DNA from: Chloroflexota bacterium
Lineage (GTDB): Bacteria > Chloroflexota > UBA5177 > JANWHV01
Length of the DNA stretch: 15,058 bases
NCBI GenBank assembly: GCA_025450375.1
Contig: JANWHO010000357.1
Span: 1 to 15,058, forward strand
Reading direction: 5' to 3'
Shown here: piece after piece, positions 1 through 7,470 of the stretch
Position numbering within the stretch: the stretch's first letter is position 1
How the letters are laid out: the number at the start of each line of letters is the position of its first letter
Notes under the pieces: model-generated
The model's input: only the letters and a program-made list of their open reading frames with translations
Told to the model about the DNA's origin: nothing
The model's database searches: none
Program-made: the position numbers and the translations under genes

Positions 1-807
1 CAAGGTCGCGTGTGGCCGCGCGGCGGCCGCCAACGCCTCGGCGAGATTGATCAGGACGCTGGCTACGATGTTGGCCAGGATGAGATCGGCGACTGGCTGG
101 TCGGGGCTAAGAAACACCTGTTCTCGGGGCGAATCGCCGAGATGAACCCGGCGGACTTCCACTCTCTCGGAGAGACCGTTGAGGGCCGCGTTGGCTGTCG
201 CGGCTTCCACCGCCACCTCCGCGATATCGCGGGCAAGCACGCGCGCGGCCCCCAGCTTCGCCGCCGCCACCGCCAGAATTCCGCTCCCCGTGCCCTGGTC
301 CAGCACGATCGAGCCGGGCTCGACCAGCCGTTCCAGAGCGGCCAGACACATGCGCGTCGTTTGGTGGATGCCGGTACCGAAGGCCATCCCTGGATCGATC
401 TCGACCACCAGCACCCCCGGCTCGGGCGTCACCTGGCGCCAACTGGGCTTGATCAGAAGCCTACCCACCCTCAGCGGCTGGTAGTGTTCCTTCCAGGCAT
501 TGGCCCAATCCTCCTCGGCCATTCCACGCACCCGCAGGTCGCCAATCGGGGCCAGGCCGAAGGCGCTCAGATGCCAGATCCCTTCCCGAACCCGGACGAG
601 ACGGGCCTGCCCTTCCTCGGTATCGGGAAGATAGGTCTTGATCACGGCCGGGCGGTGGCTGTCGATCCCGAAATGCTCACCCTCGGGGTCGGTGAAGAAG
701 GGCTGGTCAATCGCCACTCCGCCCTCGCCGTGCTGCTCGAATAAGGCACTGATCGCCTCCACGGCGGCCAGGTCAGCCACAACCGACACTTCGAGCCAGG
801 TGATCAC
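1..807 (-). CDS. prmA: Ribosomal protein L11 methyltransferase PrmA, 3' end cut by window edge
   Basis: S-adenosylmethionine-dependent methyltransferase expected to methylate ribosomal protein L11 in the cytoplasm. The frame is open from 807 to base 1, giving 269 codons without a stop; family members are about 290-300 residues, so roughly 25-30 C-terminal residues are missing. Visible family signatures are DWANAWKEHY near residues 100-109, the block EIDPGMAFGTGIHQTT ending at residue 151, the SAM-binding glycine loop DQGTGSG at 170-176 (a Q where V, F or similar is usual), and LILANIVA at 242-249, which matches the catalytic-side NI(L/V) motif. The start is a GTG at 807-805, sharing GTGA with the dnaJ stop (4-bp overlap), which implies translational coupling. 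prmA after dnaJ is a recurrent order in hrcA-type stress operons. No promoter of its own is visible. Confidence 0.93.
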   Translation of the reverse strand, partial: MITWLEVSVVADLAAVEAISALFEQHGEGGVAIDQPFFTDPEGEHFGIDSHRPAVIKTYLPDTEEGQARLVRVREGIWHLSAFGLAPIGDLRVRGMAEEDWANAWKEHYQPLRVGRLLIKPSWRQVTPEPGVLVVEIDPGMAFGTGIHQTTRMCLAALERLVEPGSIVLDQGTGSGILAVAAAKLGAARVLARDIAEVAVEAATANAALNGLSERVEVRRVHLGDSPREQVFLSPDQPVADLILANIVASVLINLAEALAAAARPHATL

Positions 808-1928
808 CCTCGGAGGCTATCCTTCACCTTGGAGAAGAACCCTTTGTCGTGATTGTCGGTTTGCTGCCGGGAGATCAGGGCCAATTCCTCGAAGAGTTCA
901 CGTTCCCGGTGCGAAAGACCGGTTGGCGTGCGGAGGGCCACGGTCACATACAGGTCGCCACGGCCCATGCTCCGTAGGCGGGGTACACCGTGGTCACGAA
1001 GCCGGAAGACCTTCCCGTGCTGGGTGCCCGCTGGAATGGTCAGCTTCTCCGTGCCGTCGATGGTCGGCACCTCTACCTGGTCACCCAAAGCCGCCTGCGG
1101 AAAACCGATCTGCAACTCAAAGTGCAGATCGGCGCCATCGCGCTTGAATTGAGGATGGGGGCGGACGGTCAGCACCACGTACAGGTTCCCCGCGATCCCC
1201 CCGCGCGGACCCGATTCCCCTTCGCCCGTGATCCGAATCTGCTGCTCGTTGTCGACTCCCGGCGGCACCTTCACCGAGATCTTCTTGATCGCATGGATCC
1301 GACCCTCGCCTCTACATTCCTTGCAGGGATTGGAGACGATCTTGCCTTCGCCGCGGCATTTCGCGCACTGAGTCACATTGACGAACTGGCCGAAAAATGA
1401 TTGCTGTACCTTGCGGGTCTCGCCGGTGCCATTGCATTGCGGGCAGCGCTTCAATTCGGAGTTGGGTTCGGCCCCGTTGCCCGTACAGCGGGGGCAGGTC
1501 TCCCAGCGAGGAATCTCCAGGCTCTTTTCGGCCCCGAATACGGCCTCCTCGAACGAGATCGTCAGATCATAGCGGAGGTCCGCTCCGCGCTGTGGCCCCC
1601 GGCGCGAGCCGCCCGCCGAGCCGAAGATGTTGCCGAATTGCTCGAAGATGTCGGCGAACGAACCAAAGTTCCCAAAATTGCCAAAGTCGGCCCCGGCGCC
1701 ATCCACGCCCGCGTGTCCGTATTGGTCGTAAAGCTGGCGCTTTTGCGGGTCGCTCAGGACTTCATACGCCTCGCCGATCTCCTTGAATGCCGCCTCCGCG
1801 CCCGGCTCGCGGCTAACGTCCGGGTGAAATTGTCGGGCCAACTTCCGGAAGGCGCGCTTTAACGTGGCGTCATCGGCCCCGCGCTGGATGCCGAGGACTT
1901 CATAATAGTCGCGCTTAGTCTGTGCCAA
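804..1928 (-). CDS. dnaJ: Chaperone protein DnaJ (Hsp40)
   Basis: Co-chaperone that delivers unfolded clients to DnaK and stimulates its ATPase. The 374 residues show the full type I layout: J domain at about 6-71 with the HPD motif at 35-37, a Gly/Phe-rich linker at about 74-110 (FGNFGNFG), four zinc-finger CxxCxGxG repeats with cysteines at 145/148, 162/165, 188/191 and 202/205, then the substrate-binding C-terminal domains. All eight zinc ligands are present. The start is a TTG at 1928-1926 reading TTG GCA CAG ACT AAG. No in-frame ATG or GTG fits the conserved YYEVLG N-terminus, and a GGGGTG stretch lies 4 bases upstream as ribosome binding site. dnaK ends 168 bp upstream with a large hairpin between. 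The stop overlaps the prmA start by 4 bp. Transcription is expected from the hrcA promoter. Confidence 0.98.
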   Translation of the reverse strand: MAQTKRDYYEVLGIQRGADDATLKRAFRKLARQFHPDVSREPGAEAAFKEIGEAYEVLSDPQKRQLYDQYGHAGVDGAGADFGNFGNFGSFADIFEQFGNIFGSAGGSRRGPQRGADLRYDLTISFEEAVFGAEKSLEIPRWETCPRCTGNGAEPNSELKRCPQCNGTGETRKVQQSFFGQFVNVTQCAKCRGEGKIVSNPCKECRGEGRIHAIKKISVKVPPGVDNEQQIRITGEGESGPRGGIAGNLYVVLTVRPHPQFKRDGADLHFELQIGFPQAALGDQVEVPTIDGTEKLTIPAGTQHGKVFRLRDHGVPRLRSMGRGDLYVTVALRTPTGLSHRERELFEELALISRQQTDNHDKGFFSKVKDSLRG

Positions 1929-1990
1929 CGTTCACCCCGCCCGCATTTTAGACATCCCGGCAGTCCTGGCCGGATCACCTCACGAGGGAC

Positions 1991-2040
1991 CGGAGGGCCG
2001 CATCGAGAAAGTACCTACTTCTCCGATGCGGCCCGCTCCG
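1991..2040 (-). other. Large intercistronic hairpin between dnaK and dnaJ
   Basis: On the minus-strand transcript the two arms (2040-2018 and 2009-1991) pair in four blocks: CGGAG/CTCCG (5 bp), a 2-nt bulge, GGCCGCATC/GATGCGGCC (9 bp), a one-base bulge, GAG/CTC (3 bp), a one-base bulge on the other arm, and AAGT/ACTT (4 bp). A four-base AGGT loop closes it, for 21 bp in total. It lies 56 nt after the dnaK stop and about 60 nt before the dnaJ start. No U-run follows the 3' arm (GTCCCTCG), so it does not look like a classical intrinsic terminator. An mRNA-stability, processing or partial-attenuation element is more likely (inference). Confidence 0.7.
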
Positions 2041-2096
2041 TCCATCACAGCCGCGTGACGATCCCGTGTCGTCGCCGATCAGGGACCGCGACGGCC

Positions 2097-4049
2097 TTAC
2101 ACTTCCTTGAACTCACCCTCGACGGTGTTTTCGTCCGCGTGGTTGGTCGTCCCGCCGGATTCACCGTCCGGACCATGGCCGAAGTCGCCGGCGCCCGAGC
2201 CGTCAAAGCCGCCCGAGCCGTCAAAGCCGCCCGATTCCTGGCCGCCAGTCGCCCCGTAGATGGCCTGGCCGACGCCCTGCAGCACCTTCTTCAGACCCTC
2301 CGAGGCCTCCTTGATCCGGGACACATCCTCCGTCCTGAGCGCGGCCTCCACGTCACCGATGTTCTTCTCGATGTCCGCCTTTAGTTGCTCGTTGATGTGC
2401 TCCTTGTGCTCGTCCATGGTCTTGCGGGCACTATAGACCATGCTGTCGGCGGTATTCCGCACTTCCACTTCCTCACGCCGCCGCGCGTCGTCCGCCGCGT
2501 GGGTCTCGGCGTCGCGGACCATCCGCTCCACTTCCTCCTTGGCCAGCCCGCTGGAGGCAGTGATGGTGATCTTCTGCTCACGGCCGGTGCCCTTGTCCTT
2601 GGCCGAGACATGGACCACCCCGTTGGCGTCGATGTCGAACGCGACCTCGATTTGCGGGATCCCGCGGGGCGCCGGGGGAATTCCTTCCAGGTGGAATTTG
2701 CCCATGGTCTTGTTGTATTGGGCCAGCTCACGCTCGCCCTGGAGCACATGGATTTCCACGCTCGGTTGATTGTCCGAGGCGGTGGAGAATACCTGGCTCT
2801 TGCTGGTCGGAATCGTTGTGTTCCGCTCGATCAGCTTGGTGAATACGCCGCCCATGGTCTCGATCCCCAGGCTAAGCGGGGTCACGTCGAGTAGCAGCAC
2901 GTCCTTCACCTCGCCGGACAGCACCCCCGCTTGAATGGCGGCGCCAATCGCCACCACTTCGTCGGGATTCACACCCCGGTTGGGCTCCTTGCCAAAGAGG
3001 TCCTTCTCCATTGCCTGGACCGCCGGCATGCGGGTCTGACCACCCACCAGCACCACTTCATTGATGTCCGACGCCTTGAGCCCCGCATCCTTCAGTGCTT
3101 GCAGCACCGGTTGCTTGGAGCGCTCGATGAGCTCGCCCACCAGTTGCTCAAGCTTGGACCGCGTGAGGGTCATCACCAGGTGCTTGGGTCCACTGGCGTC
3201 CGCGGTCACGAACGGGAGATTGATCTCCGTGGTCATGGCGCTGCTCAATTCGATCTTGGCCTTCTCCGCCGCCTCCTTGAGGCGCTGCAGGGCCACGCGG
3301 TCCTCGCGGACATCGATTCCCTGCTCGCGACGGAACTCATCGGCGAGCCAGTTTATGATCCGTTGATCGAAGTCATCACCGCCCAGATGCGTATCGCCAT
3401 TCGTGCTCTTGACCTCGAATACCCCATCACCTAACTCGAGAATGGAAATATCGAAAGTGCCGCCGCCGAGATCGTAGACGGCGATTTTTTCGTCCTTCTT
3501 CTTATCCAAACCGTAGGCCAGGGCCGAGGCGGTCGGTTCATTGATGATCCGGAGAACTTCCAGACCGGCGATCTTGCCCGCGTCCTTGGTCGCCTCGCGC
3601 TGTGAGTTATTAAAGTAAGCCGGCACCGTGATCACGGCCTGGGTCACTTTACTGCCCAGGTATGCCTCGGCGTCCGCCTTGAGCTTCCCCAAAATCATGG
3701 CGCTGATCTCGGGAGCAGTGTATTGCTTCCCCATCACCTCCACGGCCACGTCACCATTGTTCCGGGCCACGACCTTATAGGGCACCAGCCGCTTGTCGCG
3801 ATCCACGTCCGGGTCGTTGAACTTCCGGCCCATGAACCGCTTGACGCTGAATACCGTGTTCTCCGAGTTGGTGATCGCCTGGCGTTTCGCCACCTGGCCC
3901 ACCAAACGCTCGCCGCCCTTCGTAAAGGCCACGACCGACGGAGTGGTTCTGTTCCCCTCCGCGTTCGGGATCACAACCGGCTCGCCGCCTTCCATAACCG
4001 CCACGCAGGAATTGGTGGTGCCAAGGTCTATTCCGATTACCTTACCCAT
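2097..4049 (-). CDS. dnaK: Molecular chaperone DnaK (Hsp70)
   Basis: ATP-dependent Hsp70 chaperone working with DnaJ and GrpE. The 650 residues include all landmarks: phosphate loop DLGTTNS at 8-14, [10 protein letters not shown] at 193-202, the [10 protein letters not shown] block at 333-342, the interdomain linker VLLLDVTP at 384-391, a beta-sandwich substrate-binding domain to about 505, and an alpha-helical lid to about 600. Residues around 74-100 (GRKFNDPDV through the PYKVV segment) form the extra segment typical of DnaK from diderm-type lineages and absent from Firmicutes. The disordered tail has a direct repeat [12 protein letters not shown] at 607-618 and ends VEGEFKEV, a variant of the usual EEV-type terminus. 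ATG start at 4049, with GGGGAG just upstream and AAGGAGA slightly further. It lies 25 bp after grpE. Confidence 0.99.
   Translation of the reverse strand: MGKVIGIDLGTTNSCVAVMEGGEPVVIPNAEGNRTTPSVVAFTKGGERLVGQVAKRQAITNSENTVFSVKRFMGRKFNDPDVDRDKRLVPYKVVARNNGDVAVEVMGKQYTAPEISAMILGKLKADAEAYLGSKVTQAVITVPAYFNNSQREATKDAGKIAGLEVLRIINEPTASALAYGLDKKKDEKIAVYDLGGGTFDISILELGDGVFEVKSTNGDTHLGGDDFDQRIINWLADEFRREQGIDVREDRVALQRLKEAAEKAKIELSSAMTTEINLPFVTADASGPKHLVMTLTRSKLEQLVGELIERSKQPVLQALKDAGLKASDINEVVLVGGQTRMPAVQAMEKDLFGKEPNRGVNPDEVVAIGAAIQAGVLSGEVKDVLLLDVTPLSLGIETMGGVFTKLIERNTTIPTSKSQVFSTASDNQPSVEIHVLQGERELAQYNKTMGKFHLEGIPPAPRGIPQIEVAFDIDANGVVHVSAKDKGTGREQKITITASSGLAKEEVERMVRDAETHAADDARRREEVEVRNTADSMVYSARKTMDEHKEHINEQLKADIEKNIGDVEAALRTEDVSRIKEASEGLKKVLQGVGQAIYGATGGQESGGFDGSGGFDGSGAGDFGHGPDGESGGTTNHADENTVEGEFKEV
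2193..2228 (-). repeat. Perfect 18-bp tandem duplication in the dnaK tail
   Basis: Two identical adjacent 18-bp copies (plus-strand unit gcccgagccgtcaaagcc, 2193-2210 and 2211-2228) are followed by the first six bases of a third. They encode the duplicated GGFDGS in the flexible Gly-rich DnaK tail. Identity at synonymous positions suggests a recent slippage duplication. It stays in frame and should be neutral or nearly so. Confidence 0.85.
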
Positions 4050-4074
4050 CGCTCCCCTAGTCTCCTTCTCTGCA

Positions 4075-4755
4075 TTATTCCGTGCTCGCTACGTGTTTGG
4101 CTACTTTTACCAGGGTTGGCCGCACGACTTTATCGTGGAGCATGTAGCCGCGCCGCAATTCCGCCACTACCTCGTCGTCCGCGAAATCCGAGCTTTCCTC
4201 CTGGATGATCGCTTCGTGCAGCATCGGGTCGAAACGAGCCCCTACGGCCTCGATCTGCCGGAGGCCCTGCTTCTCCAGCGTAGCGCGGAGAATACGGTCC
4301 ACCAGAAGGAGCCCATCGGTCCAGGGAAGTCCCTGCACGGATTCAGGCATGGTGGCGAGCGCCCGATCCAAATCATCGAGTACCGGCAACAATTCCGACA
4401 CCAGAAGCAAGGTCGCGAATTTTCCTTGCTGGTCGCGTTCCTGCTCATTGCGGCGTTTATAATTGGCGAAATCCGCCTGGGTGCGCTGCCAACGCACGTT
4501 TGCCTCTTCCGTTTTGGCCTGCTCTTGAGTTAATCGCTCGCCCACCAGGCGTTCCACCAGGGCAAGCTGCTCCTGACTCAAGGACGCGGCCACATCGTCG
4601 CCTTCCGCGGCGTGGGTTTCCTCCGACGCATGTGAGTCTCCATCATTCTGGGCACCCCGCCGATGCCACCGACGACGCGAGTCCGCGCCCTCGCGCGTCG
4701 CGGCCGCGGTCTCGGCTTCACCCCGGGTGTCTCCTGTCTCAGTGTCTTCAACCAT
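4075..4755 (-). CDS. grpE: Nucleotide exchange factor GrpE
   Basis: Releases ADP from DnaK to reset the Hsp70 cycle; cytoplasmic homodimer. The 226 residues have a long, charged, low-complexity N-terminus (about 1-58), then a helical dimerisation stalk beginning at [13 protein letters not shown], the family block [16 protein letters not shown], and the C-terminal beta domain with FDPMLHEAI and [24 protein letters not shown] further upstream at 4770 would add five residues, but I chose the ATG at 4755-4753. GGGAG sits about 6 bases before it, and ATGGTTGA contains the hrcA stop, giving an 8-bp overlap typical of translational coupling. dnaK starts 25 bp after the TAA stop. Expression is expected from the CIRCE-controlled hrcA promoter. 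Confidence 0.96.
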   Translation of the reverse strand: MVEDTETGDTRGEAETAAATREGADSRRRWHRRGAQNDGDSHASEETHAAEGDDVAASLSQEQLALVERLVGERLTQEQAKTEEANVRWQRTQADFANYKRRNEQERDQQGKFATLLLVSELLPVLDDLDRALATMPESVQGLPWTDGLLLVDRILRATLEKQGLRQIEAVGARFDPMLHEAIIQEESSDFADDEVVAELRRGYMLHDKVVRPTLVKVAKHVASTE

Positions 4756-5821
4756 AAAGCTCTCCCGCAAGCTCGGATAACAGCGCGGTCATATAACGTA
4801 CCACCGCCACCGCCCGGCCGTATTCCATCCGGGTAGGGCCCAGGACCCCAAGCATTCCGGTCCCACCTCCCGCGGCGTCGTAGCGCGAGACAATCACGCT
4901 GAAAGGGCGCAATTCCTCGTGCTCACCCTCGCCGCCAATGAAGACCTGAACCCCATCCCCGGCCACCACCTGCGGCAGGAGGCGACGCAACAGGATGCCC
5001 TGCTGCAGCAGTTCCAGCATGCCGCGGATACTCTGACCGCGGTCCAACCGATCCAACCCCCGCCCAGGAACGCCGTAACTAAACTCGGCCTGTCCCAGGA
5101 TATTGGCCAGCCCGTCGTAATAGACCATTGGCCATTGCTCTTGATTATGCTCGGTCATCAACTGGGCGACGGCCATGGCGGCGAGCCGCTCCACCTCATC
5201 CAGAAGACCAAACGCAATCCCGCTAATCGCCTCGGCGGTGTTCCCCTCCAACATTTTATTCAGGCGCCCAGCACAGGCGGACAACCCTTCCTGCGAGGTC
5301 GGAAGGGGAAGACTTAGCATATGCTGCTGCACGATGCCCCCATGCAGGACCAGCACAAGCAAGGCGACCGTATCCTGGATGGAAATAAGCTCCAGGTGCT
5401 TGACCCGTGTTTCCCTCGTACGGGGGGCAGTGATCAGAGAGGCGGATCGTGCGCTCTTGGCCAGGATAGCGGCCGAAAGACGCAGCCATTCCGCCAGATC
5501 CAGATGAACCTGATGGAATTGATGCGCGATCATGCGCTGCTCCTCCACCGGCACCCCTGGCTCCTCCATCAGTCCCTCGACGAAGTAGCGGTAGCCCCGA
5601 TCGGTGGGCACACGGCCTCCCGAGGTATGGGGCTGCGCGAGGTAGCCCATATCCTCGAGCATGGCCAACTCGTTGCGAATAGTCGCCGCGCTCACGCCCA
5701 AGCCATACTCGTTCTCGATTTTGCCGCTGCTTACTGGCTGCGCGGTCTTCACGTATTCCTGGACCACGACCTTGAGGATTGCTCGCCGCCGTTCAGTCAG
5801 GATGCCGATTCTCTTTGTCAC
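4748..5821 (-). CDS. hrcA: Heat-inducible transcription repressor HrcA
   Basis: Dimeric repressor that binds the CIRCE operator and loses activity upon heat stress, classically through titration of the GroE chaperonin. The 357 residues are close to the usual 340-350. The N-terminal winged-helix domain (about 1-75) shows LTERRRAILKVVVQEYV, PVSSGKI, SAATIRNELAMLEDMGYL and HTSGGRVPTDRGYR, all hallmark HrcA blocks. The C-terminal dimerisation domain carries FIGGEGEHEELRPFSVIVSRY and GVLGPTRMEYGRAV. The start is GTG at 5821-5819 with GAGGA about 3 bases upstream; no in-frame ATG precedes the conserved N-terminus. A CIRCE element lies 15-41 bp upstream, so autoregulation is expected. First gene of the stress operon; overlaps grpE by 8 bp. 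Confidence 0.98.
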   Translation of the reverse strand: MTKRIGILTERRRAILKVVVQEYVKTAQPVSSGKIENEYGLGVSAATIRNELAMLEDMGYLAQPHTSGGRVPTDRGYRYFVEGLMEEPGVPVEEQRMIAHQFHQVHLDLAEWLRLSAAILAKSARSASLITAPRTRETRVKHLELISIQDTVALLVLVLHGGIVQQHMLSLPLPTSQEGLSACAGRLNKMLEGNTAEAISGIAFGLLDEVERLAAMAVAQLMTEHNQEQWPMVYYDGLANILGQAEFSYGVPGRGLDRLDRGQSIRGMLELLQQGILLRRLLPQVVAGDGVQVFIGGEGEHEELRPFSVIVSRYDAAGGGTGMLGVLGPTRMEYGRAVAVVRYMTALLSELAGELYG

Positions 5822-5835
5822 TCGTCCTCAAGCCC

Positions 5836-5862
5836 TTAGCAGTCTCCCATTGCGAGTGCTAA
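5836..5862. promoter_or_regulatory. CIRCE operator (HrcA binding site)
   Basis: Inverted repeat with 9-bp arms TTAGCAGTC (5836-5844) and GAGTGCTAA (5854-5862) separated by exactly 9 bp. The right arm is consensus; the left arm has one mismatch from TTAGCACTC (G for C at the seventh base). It lies just downstream of the hrcA -10, covering the expected start of transcription and 5' leader, where bound HrcA would block initiation. The hrcA GTG is 15 bp beyond. Position, spacing and the neighbouring hrcA gene all agree. Confidence 0.96.
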
Positions 5863-5874
5863 GTGCCTGGAATC

Positions 5875-5903
5875 AGGGTAGCACTTGCAATGATCACTGT
5901 CAA
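5875..5903 (-). promoter_or_regulatory. Sigma-A-type promoter of the hrcA-grpE-dnaK-dnaJ-prmA operon
   Basis: On the minus strand a perfect -35 TTGACA (5903-5898) is followed by a 17-bp spacer and a -10 TACCCT (5880-5875; 3 of 6 matches to TATAAT). The expected start of transcription falls at about 5868-5863, immediately before the CIRCE element. A consensus -35 with a weak -10 under a repressor site fits a vegetative promoter held down by HrcA. No sigma-32-like promoter was seen. Confidence 0.8.
5878..5886. promoter_or_regulatory. Candidate extra HrcA half-site overlapping the hrcA -10
   Basis: The plus-strand nonamer GTAGCACTT matches 7 of 9 bases of the CIRCE left arm TTAGCACTC. Its TAGCACT core is a perfect inverted copy of AGTGCTA in the CIRCE right arm (5855-5861), with 17 bp between. 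It overlaps the upstream end of the -10 hexamer and the spacer. It may be a secondary contact for HrcA or coincidence. Confidence 0.35.
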
Positions 5904-5934
5904 GGAAGTTATTGGCAACGATACACGAATCGCC

Positions 5935-7470
5935 TCAGGAGCGGGCGCGCTCGGACTCCTTTACCTCGGACCAGACGGCGTCCAGCCCGGAAGGACCGAG
6001 GGCCGCGAGAGATAGGCCGCGCTGGACGCAGAGCGCCTCGACGGCGCCGAAGCGCCGGCGAAACTTGGCATTGGCTTTCCGAAGCGCCTCGTCGGCGTCC
6101 AACTCCAGATGCCGGCAGAGACTCACCATCACGAACAGCAGATCCCCCACCTCCTCCAGACGGTCCGTCTCGCCAGCCTCCCGTACCTCCCTAAGCTCCT
6201 CCTCAAGCTTGTCGTATACGCCGGCGATGCTTTCCCATTCGAAGCCGAGGGCAGCGGCCTTCCGCTGCATGTTCTGGGAGGCGATCAGGGCCGGCATGGC
6301 CAGGGGAACCCCGCTTAACGCGGATTCCGCGGGCAGCTTCTCCTCGACCTTCATCCGCTCCCAGTTCACCAACACCGCTCCCGCCGTCTCCAGACTCAAG
6401 TCGCCAAAAACGTGCGGGTGGCGACGGACCAGCTTGGTGGTGACGGCCTCGATCACCGAGGGTAGGTCGAGCGAGCCCTCTTCCTCGCCAATCTGCGCCA
6501 GCATTGAGACCAGAAGAAGGACGTCACCCAGCTCCTCGGCCATCGCGTCGGGATCTTCCTCGTCAATCGCCGCCACCGCCTCGTGGGCCTCCTCGAGCAG
6601 GTGTCCTTTTAAGCTATGGAGAGTCTGCTTCCGGTCCCAGGGACAGCCGTCCTCGGCCCGCAGCCTGGCGGTCAGGTAGGGCAGAGTCGCCAGGCCGCGC
6701 GGGTCCGCCAAGGGGTCCAGGGGCGGCACGTACAGAGTGGTCAAATGATCAAACCCCTCGGTGTGATCCAGTTCCGCCAGGCCGATTTCCCAGGATTGAC
6801 TCAAGACCGTGCCGGCGGCCCGGATCACCTGGATCCGATGGGTCTCGGGATAGCGTTCCAGGAGCCAAAGTTTGCATGCCGTCGCCACGCGCCGGTTGTA
6901 GACCTGCGCGATCAGAATCGGTCGGCCAGCCGCGAGTACCCGAGGGGACAGGCCGGTCCAATTAGCGCCAAAGCTGCCCTCGCCCATTTCATCCAGGGCG
7001 GCGCCATCCACCAATTGCATGCCAGACGCCACCGGATCGAGAGTCAGAACGCGGGCCACCGGTTCAAGGAAGCTCAGGCCATCCAGCACCTCCACCATGA
7101 TGCCGGCGGCCGGTGCCCGCTCGAGCAGAAGGGCGACGCTCCGCTCACCCATCAGGGGATGGCCTGGCACGGCATAGACGACCGATCGGTCTTCCGCGCG
7201 GACCGCCGTCAGAACCGCCTCCGCGATTTCCTCATACAACGCATCGAAGCTGGCGGCCCGCTCATAAAGGTCGTCAAAGCCGCGCCACTCCCGCGCGGGC
7301 CCCAATCGTTCGCGCAAAATCGCCACCGTAGGGTGAACCTGGGTGCGCAGATAGATTACCCCGGCGGATTGCAGGCGCTCGTACACGCCAAGGGTTAGTT
7401 GCGACCAGTCCCCTGGTCCTAAACCTACTACCGAAAGGCGGAGAGGACGTTCCTCGCTTGCTTCATTCAT
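5935..7470 (-). CDS. YabN-type fusion: tetrapyrrole methylase-like domain + MazG NTP pyrophosphohydrolase
   Basis: Two-part protein of 511 residues. Residues about 10-250 form an SAM-dependent tetrapyrrole (corrin/porphyrin) methylase-like fold: N-terminal VVGLGPGD at 14-21, YAVPGHPLMGERSV at 99-112, and LIAQVYNRR near 186-194. Residues about 260-505 are MazG, with CPWDRKQTLHSLKGHLLEEAHE near 276-297, the metal-binding EELGDVLL at 312-319, and a second MazG lobe containing KLEEELREVRE and LEEVGDLLF near 421-446. MazG enzymes hydrolyse nucleoside triphosphates to monophosphates (pool sanitation, stress response); the methylase-domain substrate is unknown. The architecture matches Bacillus YabN. 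I chose the second of two adjacent ATGs (7470), because GGAG lies 6 bases before it and only 3 before the ATG at 7473. It overlaps the kinase stop by 8 bp and ends 31 bp before the hrcA -35. Confidence 0.9.
   Translation of the reverse strand: MNEASEERPLRLSVVGLGPGDWSQLTLGVYERLQSAGVIYLRTQVHPTVAILRERLGPAREWRGFDDLYERAASFDALYEEIAEAVLTAVRAEDRSVVYAVPGHPLMGERSVALLLERAPAAGIMVEVLDGLSFLEPVARVLTLDPVASGMQLVDGAALDEMGEGSFGANWTGLSPRVLAAGRPILIAQVYNRRVATACKLWLLERYPETHRIQVIRAAGTVLSQSWEIGLAELDHTEGFDHLTTLYVPPLDPLADPRGLATLPYLTARLRAEDGCPWDRKQTLHSLKGHLLEEAHEAVAAIDEEDPDAMAEELGDVLLLVSMLAQIGEEEGSLDLPSVIEAVTTKLVRRHPHVFGDLSLETAGAVLVNWERMKVEEKLPAESALSGVPLAMPALIASQNMQRKAAALGFEWESIAGVYDKLEEELREVREAGETDRLEEVGDLLFVMVSLCRHLELDADEALRKANAKFRRRFGAVEALCVQRGLSLAALGPSGLDAVWSEVKESERARS

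Noticed and set aside
10..744. Long plus-strand open frame opposite prmA (244 codons)
   Set aside because: It is antisense to a clear PrmA reading, has a low-complexity Arg/Gly/His/Pro-rich composition and no recognisable motif; such frames arise readily opposite GC-rich genes.
5904..5934. Terminator between yabN and the hrcA promoter
   Set aside because: Only a 4-bp stem (CGAT/ATCG) is visible, with no GC-rich stem and no U-run.
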